DNA of 64,000 bases from Alphaproteobacteria bacterium (GTDB lineage: Bacteria > Pseudomonadota > Alphaproteobacteria > UBA6615), in the NCBI GenBank assembly GCA_021774445.1, contig JAJFJA010000019.1:124001-188000 (forward strand), in the 5' to 3' direction. How positions within the stretch are numbered: position 1 is the stretch's first letter; every line of letters begins with the position of its first letter. This document shows, in pieces, positions 41,646-50,513 of this stretch. Made by a program: the position numbers and the translations under genes. The notes beneath the pieces were generated by a model. The model worked only from the letters and a program-made list of their open reading frames with translations. It did not search any database and was not told where the DNA came from.

Positions 41646-43856
41646 ATGAAGCAAATCGCGCAGAACTATAAGACCGGACAACTGTCGGTGCTGGATGTGC
41701 CGGTGCCGGTATGCAAACCCGGCGGCGTGCTGGTGCGTACCGAATTTTCGCTCATCTCCGCCGGCACCGAGATGATGAAGGTGCAAGAGAGTAAGCTGTC
41801 GCTGGTGGGCAAGGCGCGGGCGCGGCCGGACCAGGTCAAGAAAGTGCTGGAGAGTGTGGCTCAACAGGGACCGGTTGCGACTCTTCGCAAGGTGACCGGC
41901 AAACTGGATTCGTACACACCGCTCGGTTATTCGACAAGCGGTGTCGTGGTCGAAGTGGGCGACGGTGCGGACGGCTTCGAGGTCGGGCAACGGGTCGCCT
42001 GCGGCGGCAACCAGTATGCCTTCCATGCCGAGTACAACTGGGTACCGAAGAATTTGTGCGTGCCGATGCCCGAGGGTGTGGCCAGCGCAGATGCGGCCTA
42101 TGCGACGGTCGGCGCAATTGCCATGCAGGGCTTCCGCCAATCGGAGGCGAAGCTCGGCGAGACGGCCTGTGTTATCGGGCTCGGACTGGTCGGACTGTTG
42201 TTGGTGCAAATACTCCGCGCCGCCGGCGTGCAAGTATTCGGTATCGATCCCGATGCCTCACGGTGCGCGCTCGCGCAGCGGTTAGGGGCCGTCGCGGCAA
42301 GCGCACCGGACGGCGCGCCGCTCAGCGACCTCAAAGGTCACGTAAAGGCCCACACCGACGGCATGGGCCTTGACTACATCTTCTTGACCGCCGGTGGGAA
42401 GAGTAACGGGCCGGTCGAGACCGCGGCCGAGCTGGCGCGCGACCGGGCCATGGTGGTCGATATCGGCAAATGCAAACTCGACTTGCCGTGGAACGCCTAT
42501 TACGAGAAAGAGCTTGAGGTGCGGTTTTCGCGGTCCTACGGGCCAGGCCGGTATGACCCGAATTATGAAGAGCGCGGGATCGACTATCCGATCGGCTATA
42601 TCCGATGGACGGAGCGACGCAACATGCAGTCGTTCCTGGAGCTGATTCGCGACAGACGGATTGATGTCGGTGCGCTAACCACACAAACCGTGGCGTTCGA
42701 GGATGCATCGGCGGTCTATGAAAAACTCAATTCGGGTGAACTCAAGGGCGTCGGCACGTTATTCCAGTATCGTGACGATGCGCCGATAGAGCGGCGGCTT
42801 ACGACGCCGAATTTGCGGTCGGTCACGGCGGCGGGAGACGTGGTGAAGATCGGCGTAATCGGCGCCGGTAATTACGCCACCAGCATGTTGCTGCCGCATC
42901 TCGCCAAACGATCCGACGTACAGCTCGTGGAGGTTGCGACGGCGACGGCGCTGTCGGCGGCGAATGCGCGCAAGAAATTCGGCTTCGACCGGGTGTCAAC
43001 GGACTATGAGGGCTTGCTGGCGGACGGCGAGATCGACGCCGTGCTTATCGCGACGCGCCATGGCAGTCATGCCAGCATGGTCTGCGACGCGCTGCGTGCC
43101 GGCAAAGCCGTGTTCGTGGAGAAACCGTTGGCGGTCGATGCTACGCAACTGCAATCGATCCGAGACATCATCGCGGAGACCGGCAACGACCGGCTGATGG
43201 TTGGATTCAACCGCCGTTTCGCGCCGATGCTGGTGGCGCTGAAGGAAGCCTGGGGCAGCCCCGCCGGTCCCAGCGTGGTGCAATATCGGGTCAATGCGGG
43301 GCCACTGGCGGCGGGGTCCTGGTACGCCGATGCGCGGGACCAAGGTAGCCGATTCATCGGCGAAGGCTGTCATTTCGTCGATACGATCTCATGGTGGCTT
43401 GGCAGTGATCCAGTCGCCGTCTCGGCGGCGAGCGCCAAGAACGATCCCGACAACATGGTCGTGACCCTGGCCTACCCGAACGGTTCCATCGCGACGGTGG
43501 CCTATCTCACCGACGGCGACCCGCGCTATCCGAAGGAGGCCATGGAGGTCTTCGGCGAAGGCAAGGTCGCGAAAATGGATAACTTCCAACGGATCGAGCT
43601 ATGGCAGGGCGGTCGGCGGCGGCTGAAGAAGTCGACCATGCAGCTCGACAAGGGTCAGAAGGACGAGATGGCGGCCTTTGTCGAGGCGGTCAGAAGCGGT
43701 GGCGCGATGCCAATCTCAGTGGCATCCCTCATGGCCACGACCGAGGCAACGTTTGGCGCCATGGCCAGTGCCACCGACGGATCAACGCGCGCGGTCGGCA
43801 AATCGACCCCGGCCAAGAAAACGGCGGAAGAAGCGAAAGCAGTCATCGGGAATTGA
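41646..43856 (+). CDS. Bi-domain oxidoreductase: MDR (alcohol dehydrogenase-like) fused to Gfo/Idh/MocA
   Basis: The 736-residue fusion starts with a medium-chain dehydrogenase domain (1-380): LISAGTEMMKVQESKLSLVG, YSTSGVVVEVGDGADGFEVG, VGAIAMQGFRQSEAKLGETA and NAD motif VIGLGLVGLLLVQIL. Classical zinc ligands are not obvious. A Gfo/Idh/MocA domain follows (about 400-736): VIGAGNYATSMLLPHLAKR, ATRHGSHASMVCDALRAGKA, VFVEKPLAVD (catalytic Lys) and GEGCHFVDTISWWLGSDP with the usual His. The fusion is common in surface-polysaccharide loci near heparinase-like and AsnB genes. It probably oxidises or epimerises a nucleotide or lipid-linked sugar; the substrate is unknown. Confidence 0.9.
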   Translation: MKQIAQNYKTGQLSVLDVPVPVCKPGGVLVRTEFSLISAGTEMMKVQESKLSLVGKARARPDQVKKVLESVAQQGPVATLRKVTGKLDSYTPLGYSTSGVVVEVGDGADGFEVGQRVACGGNQYAFHAEYNWVPKNLCVPMPEGVASADAAYATVGAIAMQGFRQSEAKLGETACVIGLGLVGLLLVQILRAAGVQVFGIDPDASRCALAQRLGAVAASAPDGAPLSDLKGHVKAHTDGMGLDYIFLTAGGKSNGPVETAAELARDRAMVVDIGKCKLDLPWNAYYEKELEVRFSRSYGPGRYDPNYEERGIDYPIGYIRWTERRNMQSFLELIRDRRIDVGALTTQTVAFEDASAVYEKLNSGELKGVGTLFQYRDDAPIERRLTTPNLRSVTAAGDVVKIGVIGAGNYATSMLLPHLAKRSDVQLVEVATATALSAANARKKFGFDRVSTDYEGLLADGEIDAVLIATRHGSHASMVCDALRAGKAVFVEKPLAVDATQLQSIRDIIAETGNDRLMVGFNRRFAPMLVALKEAWGSPAGPSVVQYRVNAGPLAAGSWYADARDQGSRFIGEGCHFVDTISWWLGSDPVAVSAASAKNDPDNMVVTLAYPNGSIATVAYLTDGDPRYPKEAMEVFGEGKVAKMDNFQRIELWQGGRRRLKKSTMQLDKGQKDEMAAFVEAVRSGGAMPISVASLMATTEATFGAMASATDGSTRAVGKSTPAKKTAEEAKAVIGN

Positions 43857-43869
43857 GGACTGAACCGGC

Positions 43870-45384
43870 ATGGGCTTTACCTTTCACATCGACGAGTCGT
43901 TGCCACCGCTGGCCTGGTGCGCCGTGGTTGGTAAGGGCCGTGACGAGGCGGAAGTCTATTGCGGCGATCGCGTCGACTGCGCGCCGACCCTTTTCAGCGA
44001 AGGCTTTCACGATGGACCGGACGGACTTACCGGCGCCCTTGAAGCGACGTTCTGCTTAGCGAGCGGCGGCGCCTGTCTTGGCGGCAAGTTCCATTTCTTC
44101 ACGCCGACGCATTTGCTGGACAATATCTACACGATCAGGGTCGGCGAGCGGTTGGTGCTCTCCAATTCGCTGCCCTTCCTATTGTCCGTTAGCGGAACAG
44201 AACTGGATTGGAGCTACATTCATTATCGTGGCGACATTGACCACATGGCGATCGGTGCGACGCCGATCCCGTCGTCGATCGGCAGCCCGATCAAGATCTA
44301 TGGCGGGGTAAACATCGCCATCGATGAAGATTTGACGGAGAGAGTGCAGGAGAAGGTCGCCCCAGCACGATTTACCGGATTCCACGACTATGTGGAAAAG
44401 CTGCAAGCAAGCCTGGACAGGATCGTCCGGCGCGCCAACGATCCAGCCCGCCACGGCGTATATGAACCGGTCGCCACGGTTTCGACCGGATATGACTCGA
44501 CGGCATGTGCGGTATTCGCGCGGAATGTCGGTGCGAAACGCGCCATCACGGTACGCGACCCAAGGGCCGTTACCGGTCATGAGGATAGCGACGACGGCTC
44601 GCGGATCTGCGAGCGACTGGGGCTTAGGGTCGACGCTATCGACCGGCTGGCCTATCGCGCCTATGGCACGGATGCGGAACTGCTTTTTTATACGCGTTCG
44701 GAGCCCGAGGACATTGTGTTCTATGCGGCGCACGAGGAGATACGGAACACGCTGCTCTTCGGCGGTGTCTATGGCGATTTTATTTGGGATTACACATCCG
44801 AGCCGCACCCACCGATGCGCGAGGGCAATGCCGGTTCCTCGATGCAGGAGTTTCGCCTACGCAACAACTTCGTGCATGCACAACTCGCCTTCTTCGGGTG
44901 GCAGTGGCACGGGGAGCTGCAGGACCTGGGACGTTCCGACGAGATGGCGCCGTGGCGCTTGAACAATAGTTACGATCGACCGATCCCTCGCCGTATCGTC
45001 GAGGGTGCCGGCGTACCGCGCGACTGGTTCGGGCAACAGAAAAAGGCGGTCGCGGTGGTGCCGCTGGTCGAGGACAGCGACGCGGTGGTCAGCGCAAGGC
45101 TGCTCAAGGCGTTAGACACCGCATATGCCTCGCATGTGCCCTGGCGGGCCAAGCAGCGGGTGCTCGTCGCAAATCAGCTACGCTATGTTTATTACAGCGC
45201 CGAGCGCATGGTCATGATGACGCGATTCGCCGGGTGCGGGAACTCTGCCCCGGTGCGGCGCCTGCTTGGTTCGTTGGAGCAGCGGCGCAAGCGTTATTCC
45301 AAAAAGCGTTTTGGAAAGTTCAACTTCGCGCTGCATTGGGCGAACCATCAGCTCAAGGACGACTACAATGTTCGTCGCCTCTGA
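43870..45384 (+). CDS. Asparagine-synthetase-related PP-loop protein lacking the glutaminase cysteine (1)
   Basis: The 504-residue protein has an N-terminal domain like a decayed class II amidotransferase (FHFFTPTHLLDNIYTIRVGE, LVLSNSLPFLL) but begins MGFTF, with no Cys2. The middle has a PP-loop-like motif VATVSTGYDSTACAVFAR (STGYDS at 205-210), which suggests ATP binding and adenylation. Later FGGVYGDFIWDY may fill the role of the second ATP site. Without glutaminase it would use another amine donor or only activate a carboxylate. ATG follows GAGGA by ten bases, 13 bp after the fused oxidoreductase. The stop overlaps the next GT4 gene by 17 bp. No characterised homologue is known to me. Confidence 0.72.
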   Translation: MGFTFHIDESLPPLAWCAVVGKGRDEAEVYCGDRVDCAPTLFSEGFHDGPDGLTGALEATFCLASGGACLGGKFHFFTPTHLLDNIYTIRVGERLVLSNSLPFLLSVSGTELDWSYIHYRGDIDHMAIGATPIPSSIGSPIKIYGGVNIAIDEDLTERVQEKVAPARFTGFHDYVEKLQASLDRIVRRANDPARHGVYEPVATVSTGYDSTACAVFARNVGAKRAITVRDPRAVTGHEDSDDGSRICERLGLRVDAIDRLAYRAYGTDAELLFYTRSEPEDIVFYAAHEEIRNTLLFGGVYGDFIWDYTSEPHPPMREGNAGSSMQEFRLRNNFVHAQLAFFGWQWHGELQDLGRSDEMAPWRLNNSYDRPIPRRIVEGAGVPRDWFGQQKKAVAVVPLVEDSDAVVSARLLKALDTAYASHVPWRAKQRVLVANQLRYVYYSAERMVMMTRFAGCGNSAPVRRLLGSLEQRRKRYSKKRFGKFNFALHWANHQLKDDYNVRRL

Positions 45385-46576
45385 GCCCGGCAATCTATCG
45401 ATGGCCGTTCTTCCCAAAGGACTGCGCGGTCGCCGGGTGCTTATCATCCAAAGTATGATCCGGCATTACCGCCAGGCCTTCTATGAAGGTTTGGCGGCGA
45501 CCCTTGACGAAAACGACGTGACGCTGCGGGTCGCCTACAGCCTGCCGTCCGGCCGAATGGCGATGAGCAACGACGATATCCCGCTGGACCCGTCGATCGG
45601 TGTCATCGTACCGATGAAACTGATGATGGATGGCCGCCTTATTTATCAAAGTGTTTGGAAACATATTTTGTGGGCCGACCTGGTTATCGTCGAACAGGCC
45701 AACAAATTCGTCGTCAATCATCCGTTAGTGGTTGCATCAATGTTGGGAATTCGACGCCTCGGTTTCTGGGGCCATGGTTGGAATCACCAGTTATCGCAAG
45801 GATCGCTCTCCGAGCGATTGAAAAGACAGATTGTGCCGCACTGCGACTGGTGGTTTGCCTACACGGAAGGCGTCGGCCGCTATGTAGCCGAAAAGGGGAT
45901 GAACCGGAACCGGATCACCGTTGTCGAGAATACGGTCGATACGGGGGCACTGATGCAGCTTGTTGCGCAAGTAAACGACACGGATATGGCGGACTTCCGG
46001 AAAACGTATGGCATTCCAGAAGCGGCAAAGCTGGGCGTGTTCAGCGGCGCGCTGTATGAGCGCAAGCGGATGCCGTTTCTTTTGAAGGCGGCGCACCGTA
46101 TCAAGGCCAAGGTGCCGGAATTCCACCTTGCGGTGATTGGCGACGGGCCTGATGGCCCGATGATCAAAGAGGCCGCGGGTCGGCATGACTGGATTCACGC
46201 TTTGGGTACAACGTTCGGCAAGGACAAGGCCGTGTGCTACCGGCTCGCCGATGCATTTCTGTGCCCGGGCATGGTGGGCCTGGCAATCGTCGATGCGCTG
46301 GCAGCAGGTCTCCCGTTCGTTACCAGCGACCTTCCGATTCACAGTCCGGAGATCGAGTATCTGGAAGACGGCGTGAACGGTCTGTATTTGCCCCATGATG
46401 TGCACGCTTTTGGCGATGCCGTGGCGGCGCTACTGGCCGACGAGCCGCGCCTCGCGGAGATGAAAGCCGCGGCTGAAAATGCTGCGAGGGCGCGCCCAAT
46501 GAGCCGCATGGTCGGTAACTTCTCCGACGGGATCCTGAGCTGCCTCGGCGTCGCCAGGGCCGTTCAGACTACCTAG
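45368..46576 (+). CDS. Family 4 glycosyltransferase (sister of the enzyme at 49.3-50.5 kb)
   Basis: The 402-residue GT-B enzyme has LRGRRVLIIQSMIRHYRQAF, DLVIVEQANKFVVNHPLVVA, GFWGHGWNHQLSQ, CDWWFAYTEGVGRYVAEKG, ITVVENTVDTGAL, GVFSGALYERKRMPFLLKAA and the donor site PGMVGLAIVDALAAGLPFVT followed by HSPEIEYLEDG. It shares this pattern with the minus-strand enzyme at 49323-50513 (WWFAYTRGVADYL, PGLVGLAVLDALTAGLP). ATG at 45368 has AAGGA upstream and overlaps the previous stop. The acceptor is unknown; the two sisters may add similar sugars in the same repeat unit. Confidence 0.87.
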   Translation: MFVASEPGNLSMAVLPKGLRGRRVLIIQSMIRHYRQAFYEGLAATLDENDVTLRVAYSLPSGRMAMSNDDIPLDPSIGVIVPMKLMMDGRLIYQSVWKHILWADLVIVEQANKFVVNHPLVVASMLGIRRLGFWGHGWNHQLSQGSLSERLKRQIVPHCDWWFAYTEGVGRYVAEKGMNRNRITVVENTVDTGALMQLVAQVNDTDMADFRKTYGIPEAAKLGVFSGALYERKRMPFLLKAAHRIKAKVPEFHLAVIGDGPDGPMIKEAAGRHDWIHALGTTFGKDKAVCYRLADAFLCPGMVGLAIVDALAAGLPFVTSDLPIHSPEIEYLEDGVNGLYLPHDVHAFGDAVAALLADEPRLAEMKAAAENAARARPMSRMVGNFSDGILSCLGVARAVQTT

Positions 46577-46588
46577 CCGGCACGCGCC

Positions 46589-48061
46589 GTGAAGCCACAT
46601 CTGTTGCTGCACCGCCGCCAATTTTTCCTGGGACGCGAGGCAATAAACCGCAATGAATGGCGATCGATGCCACTCGGCGACGGATTGGTGTTTAGCCACT
46701 GCCCGGAACTATCGGTCGCCGATTTGCGGGACCGCGCCGGCCAACGGTGGTTGTTGGTCGGAAACGCCATAGAAGCCGACCCAAGCCAACCCGCGGCCGC
46801 GGACCGGGTCGGCCTGACCGAGACGGAAGCGCTGGCTGAGGCGACGTATAGCTGGTCCGGTCGCTGGGCACTGATTTCACAAGATTATGCATTGGGTGAC
46901 GCCGGCGGATTATTGCCAATCTTCTACAACAGCGATGCTCATGGCGATGCGCCAACCGTGTCGTCCAGTTTAGCGACGCTGACGCAGTTCGGTTCGGGGC
47001 AAACTGTGTATCCGCGCCGGTTGCGGTGGAGCCGGGGCATGGACTGGTATGCGCCGCCAATTTCCCGCCTAACGGGCTTCAGGAAATTGCTGCCATCGCA
47101 ACGGCTTAAACTGCGGACTCTCGAATGCGAGTTCTTGGATCGGTTTCAGATACACCGATGGGCGGCGCTCAGCAGCAGCGCAAGATCGGACAAGCTTCTG
47201 GAGCTGTACGGGCATATACTAAAAAATATCTCTCAACATACTGATTTTATTAGTATTTTTATGACCGGCGGACTCGATTCGCGGACCACTTTCGCGGCGG
47301 CCATAGCTGCAAATGTCCCGATGCGCTGTTTTACCCATCGGCGTTTCGCCCCAAGTTTCGATTTCGATATTCCGCGTATATTGTGTGAGCGATATCGCAT
47401 CCCTTATGCCATCGTGGAGCGACAACGCCAGGATCGTGCGGCGGCGAAACTGTTCGACGAGCATTGCTTCTCGACCTGTGTCGATTACGAGCGCGACGCC
47501 GTTTGTCACGGGCAGTTGGCGTTTGCGACAGCAGAGAATACGGTCGCCATCAAGTCGGGGGGTTGGGAGGTCGGCCGGTGTTTTTATCACGACCTGTTTC
47601 CCTTCCCCTGGCAAAACGAACGCCCTAGTTGCGACGATATTGCGGCGGCCTGGCGGATGGCGAAGAACGATCCTGATATCGTCGAGGGGTTGTCTGCTTG
47701 GCTCGATTGGCGGCGCGATCACCCGGCTATGTCTGTCGATTGGCAGGACGTCTATTACATCGAGCAGCGGATATGCGGTTGGCTCAGCAGCGTGGAGCAA
47801 TCACTCGACCTGGTCGCACTGCCCGTCGCGCAGCCGGCCAACTGCCAGGCGATTTTCGACCTGTTGCTGTCTTTTCCGCCGGATGAGAGGAGAACTGGGA
47901 CGGCGCAGAGACTGATGATCAAACGCGTTGACCCGGCCATGTTGGATCTTCCCATTAATGGGCCGAGGGACAGCGCCTACGAGCTAAAACGGCACGGCCT
48001 GAGGGCGATAAAGGCCGGCCGCGAGCTTGGACACCGGCTGTCCTCAGCTCTTCAGCGGTAG
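46589..48061 (+). CDS. Asparagine-synthetase-related PP-loop protein lacking the glutaminase cysteine (2)
   Basis: The 490-residue protein begins MKPHLLLHRRQ and so has no Cys2. The first 190 residues keep traces of the amidotransferase fold (RWALISQDYALGDAGGLLPI, FYNSDAHG). The PP-loop is clear: ISIFMTGGLDSRTTFAAAIA (TGGLDSR at 226-232). Variants with SR after the aspartate occur in several AsnB-like proteins of surface-polysaccharide loci. It should adenylate a carboxylate with ATP, with an unknown amine or other acceptor. GTG start at 46589, 12 bp after the GT4 gene. Its 3' end overlaps the convergent GT4 gene by 18 bp. It is not a close copy of the protein at 43870-45384. Confidence 0.75.
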   Translation: MKPHLLLHRRQFFLGREAINRNEWRSMPLGDGLVFSHCPELSVADLRDRAGQRWLLVGNAIEADPSQPAAADRVGLTETEALAEATYSWSGRWALISQDYALGDAGGLLPIFYNSDAHGDAPTVSSSLATLTQFGSGQTVYPRRLRWSRGMDWYAPPISRLTGFRKLLPSQRLKLRTLECEFLDRFQIHRWAALSSSARSDKLLELYGHILKNISQHTDFISIFMTGGLDSRTTFAAAIAANVPMRCFTHRRFAPSFDFDIPRILCERYRIPYAIVERQRQDRAAAKLFDEHCFSTCVDYERDAVCHGQLAFATAENTVAIKSGGWEVGRCFYHDLFPFPWQNERPSCDDIAAAWRMAKNDPDIVEGLSAWLDWRRDHPAMSVDWQDVYYIEQRICGWLSSVEQSLDLVALPVAQPANCQAIFDLLLSFPPDERRTGTAQRLMIKRVDPAMLDLPINGPRDSAYELKRHGLRAIKAGRELGHRLSSALQR

Positions 48062-49321
48062 CTTCACAGCCGCGACGTACTCGCGCCGGACATGATTGGC
48101 GCGGCTGGCACTATTGACCGCAGCCCGCCGATAGATTGCGTCGAGTTGTTTGGCATTCTGGTCTGCGGTGAACCTTGCTTCGAACGCGGCGCGGGCGGCG
48201 CGGCGCATGTTTGCATGCATGTCCGGATGGGACAGCCAATTGAAGACCTGCCGGGACAGGCCGTCCGGGCTGCCTGCCTTGTAGCGCAGCCCATTTTGCC
48301 CATGGTCAACCAGTTCCGCCATGGCGCCGATTTCACTAGCTATGACCGGTGTACCCTTGGCGAAAGCCTCGACGACGACGCGACCGAACGGTTCATACCA
48401 TTCCGACGTTACCAATTGCAGGCTGGCGCGGCCCATCAACTCATAGACCCGCGGTAGTGGGAGAGCGCCACATATGCTGACACCTGGAATGGCGCGGGCA
48501 CGTGCGGCGACCTCAGCCGCGAGCGGACCGTCACCGACGATCTTTAGCGGGAGCCGTTCGCCAATGCGCTGCCAGGCATCGAGCAATGTTCCAAGCCCCT
48601 TCTCCGGCGCCAAACGTCCGACGAAGAGAGCATAACGACCATCACCCGGACCTATCCCTGGATCCGGCAGCACAAAGTTGGGCTTGACGGCGATCTTATC
48701 GGCGTCGAAACCATTGAGTATGAACTGGTCGCGGGCGAACTTGGACAAGGCAATGTACGAATCGACACAGCGATGCCAAGTACGGGCGGCACGGTGCACG
48801 GTCAACATGGTCGCGATCGATGCGGTCGCCGGCTTGCTGCCGCGATAACAGCCATGGCGTACCGCGGGCCAGGGAAGCATCTTGCCGACGCAGTCACCGC
48901 AGATCTTGCCATCGCGATGAAGGGTGCTGGCAGCGCAGAGGAGCCGATAGTTGCGTAGGCTTTGAACCACCGGCACGCCGGCGCGCCTGGCAGCGTAATG
49001 CGCCGCCGGTGAAATGAGCGGAAAGAAATTCTGAACATGGACAACATCATAGGGCTGCCGACGCAAACGATGTGACACCTCGCGGTAGGATTCTCGCGAC
49101 CATATTGCACGTAATCCCGTACGCAGACCGCCAAGCTCGGCAATCCGCGCGTTGTCCTCTTCGTAAAGGTCGACTTCCCAGCCATACTCACGCAACGCAC
49201 GAACCTCGGCGTCGGTCGATGCGTCTTCGCCCGCTCGGATGAGGTAGCGATTATGCACCATGAGCACACGCGGGCGGCGGCCGGTTGGAAAGGCCAGATT
49301 TGCAGGACCCTCGAAACTCAT
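48044..49321 (-). CDS. Family 4 glycosyltransferase
   Basis: The 425-residue GT-B enzyme shows RPRVLMVHNRYLIRAGEDAS, VHVQNFFPLISPAAHYAARR, VVQSLRNYRLLCAASTLHRD, IALSKFARDQFILNGFDADK, YALFVGRLAPEKGLGTLLDA, LKIVGDGPLAAEVAARA and EWYEPFGRVVVEAFAKGTPV followed by ASEIGAM, the full E-x7-E type donor site. CGDCVGKMLPWPAVRHGCYR in the middle carries three Cys, perhaps a metal-binding loop as seen in some GT4 enzymes. It starts one base after the stop of the upstream GT4 gene, so the two are in one operon. The sugar is unknown. Confidence 0.92.
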   Translation of the reverse strand: MSFEGPANLAFPTGRRPRVLMVHNRYLIRAGEDASTDAEVRALREYGWEVDLYEEDNARIAELGGLRTGLRAIWSRESYREVSHRLRRQPYDVVHVQNFFPLISPAAHYAARRAGVPVVQSLRNYRLLCAASTLHRDGKICGDCVGKMLPWPAVRHGCYRGSKPATASIATMLTVHRAARTWHRCVDSYIALSKFARDQFILNGFDADKIAVKPNFVLPDPGIGPGDGRYALFVGRLAPEKGLGTLLDAWQRIGERLPLKIVGDGPLAAEVAARARAIPGVSICGALPLPRVYELMGRASLQLVTSEWYEPFGRVVVEAFAKGTPVIASEIGAMAELVDHGQNGLRYKAGSPDGLSRQVFNWLSHPDMHANMRRAARAAFEARFTADQNAKQLDAIYRRAAVNSASRANHVRREYVAAVKLPLKS

Positions 49322-49322
49322 A

Positions 49323-50513
49323 CTATCTACCGGACGACGCTTGTTTCAATGCACTGGGAGCAGCGGAATCGCGCAACGCTCCATGGTTTTCCAAAGCCCC
49401 CAAAACACCGCTAACAAAACGGTCCGCCATGTTCTCGATGCTGTATTCTTCAGCCGCTAGGCGAGCGTTCCTTGAAAGCTCCCGCAGTTTCTCCCGATCC
49501 AGTAGAAGCGATGCAACCTGATGGGCGTAGGATGCAGTATCTTCGGAGTCCTCTAGGACGTATCCCGTGGTGCCGTTCTTCAGGTAGGCGATTTCCGGAC
49601 TATGGTAGGGAACGCTCGTCGTGAGAACCGGTAGACCGGCGGTCAAAGCATCCAACACCGCAAGCCCAACCAGCCCGGGGATCAGAAATACATCCGACGT
49701 CCCGAGTGCGATGGCCTTATTCTCTTCGAAAACCGCGCCCAAATAGTGGATCCAAGCATGCGACGCCGAGGCCGCTTCGGCAATTTTGCGATCTGGACCA
49801 TCGCCGGCGATTACAAGATGAAAGTCCGGGACGCGGGTACGTATCCGTTCGGCCGCCTTGATCAGGAAACTCAAGCGTTTCAGCGGATACAGTCCGCCAA
49901 CGAAGAGGCCGACGGGCGCATCTGAGGGAATGCCTAACTCGGCCCGGAACTGCTCTATGTCCGCCTCGGAAACCGACTCAAGGCTCGACTTCAGTGCAGC
50001 CGTATCAATGGAGTTGTTGAAAGTCGTAATCTTGTGGCTAGGGTAGCCGAGCGACACAAGATAGTCGGCCACGCCGCGCGTATAGGCAAACCACCAGTCA
50101 ACCCTGGTGGCCCAGAGGCGCTTAAAACGACCACGCAAGGTCGCCGTCTCAGTCTCCTTCCAATTCTTACCATGGCCGAAAAACGCTACCCGAACACCGA
50201 CAAGGCGCCCCAAGATCTGAAAAAAGTAATTCAATAGAAGACGGTTTTCCTGCTGCACTACAATCAAGTCGGCTTTGACGATCTGATGCAATGCGCATTG
50301 ATAAACCGCTTTGCCCGACAGGAAACTCAACACGGGCACGCGTTTTCCCCAAGGAATATCGACAGTATCTTTCTTGAGGATATTTTCGCTGAATGGTGGT
50401 GAATAGACCACATCATATCGAACGCCGCGCTCCGCAAGGAGCATTCTTACCCTGTCATGAAAAGGCGCGCGGAAGCGATGAGATATCGGGAATATGTATT
50501 TAACGACTTTCAT
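49323..50513 (-). CDS. Family 4 glycosyltransferase (sister of the enzyme at 45.4-46.6 kb)
   Basis: The 396-residue GT-B enzyme has DLIVVQQENRLLLNYFFQIL, FFGHGKNWKE, VDWWFAYTRGVADYLVSLGY, KITTFNNSIDTAALK, GLFVGGLYPLKRLSFLIKAA, HLVIAGDGPDRK and PGLVGLAVLDALTAGLPVLT followed by YHSPEIAYLKNG. The motif order matches the plus-strand GT4 at 45368-46576, so they are inverted paralogues on either side of another AsnB-like gene and a third GT4. It overlaps the acyltransferase gene by four bases (ATGA) and runs into the next GT4 gene. It likely adds a related sugar. Confidence 0.88.
   Translation of the reverse strand: MKVVKYIFPISHRFRAPFHDRVRMLLAERGVRYDVVYSPPFSENILKKDTVDIPWGKRVPVLSFLSGKAVYQCALHQIVKADLIVVQQENRLLLNYFFQILGRLVGVRVAFFGHGKNWKETETATLRGRFKRLWATRVDWWFAYTRGVADYLVSLGYPSHKITTFNNSIDTAALKSSLESVSEADIEQFRAELGIPSDAPVGLFVGGLYPLKRLSFLIKAAERIRTRVPDFHLVIAGDGPDRKIAEAASASHAWIHYLGAVFEENKAIALGTSDVFLIPGLVGLAVLDALTAGLPVLTTSVPYHSPEIAYLKNGTTGYVLEDSEDTASYAHQVASLLLDREKLRELSRNARLAAEEYSIENMADRFVSGVLGALENHGALRDSAAPSALKQASSGR

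Noticed and set aside
43870..48061. Lasso-peptide or beta-lactam type cluster because of AsnB-like proteins without glutaminase
   Set aside because: No leader-binding protein, transglutaminase-like protease or precursor peptide is near; the setting is a polysaccharide locus.
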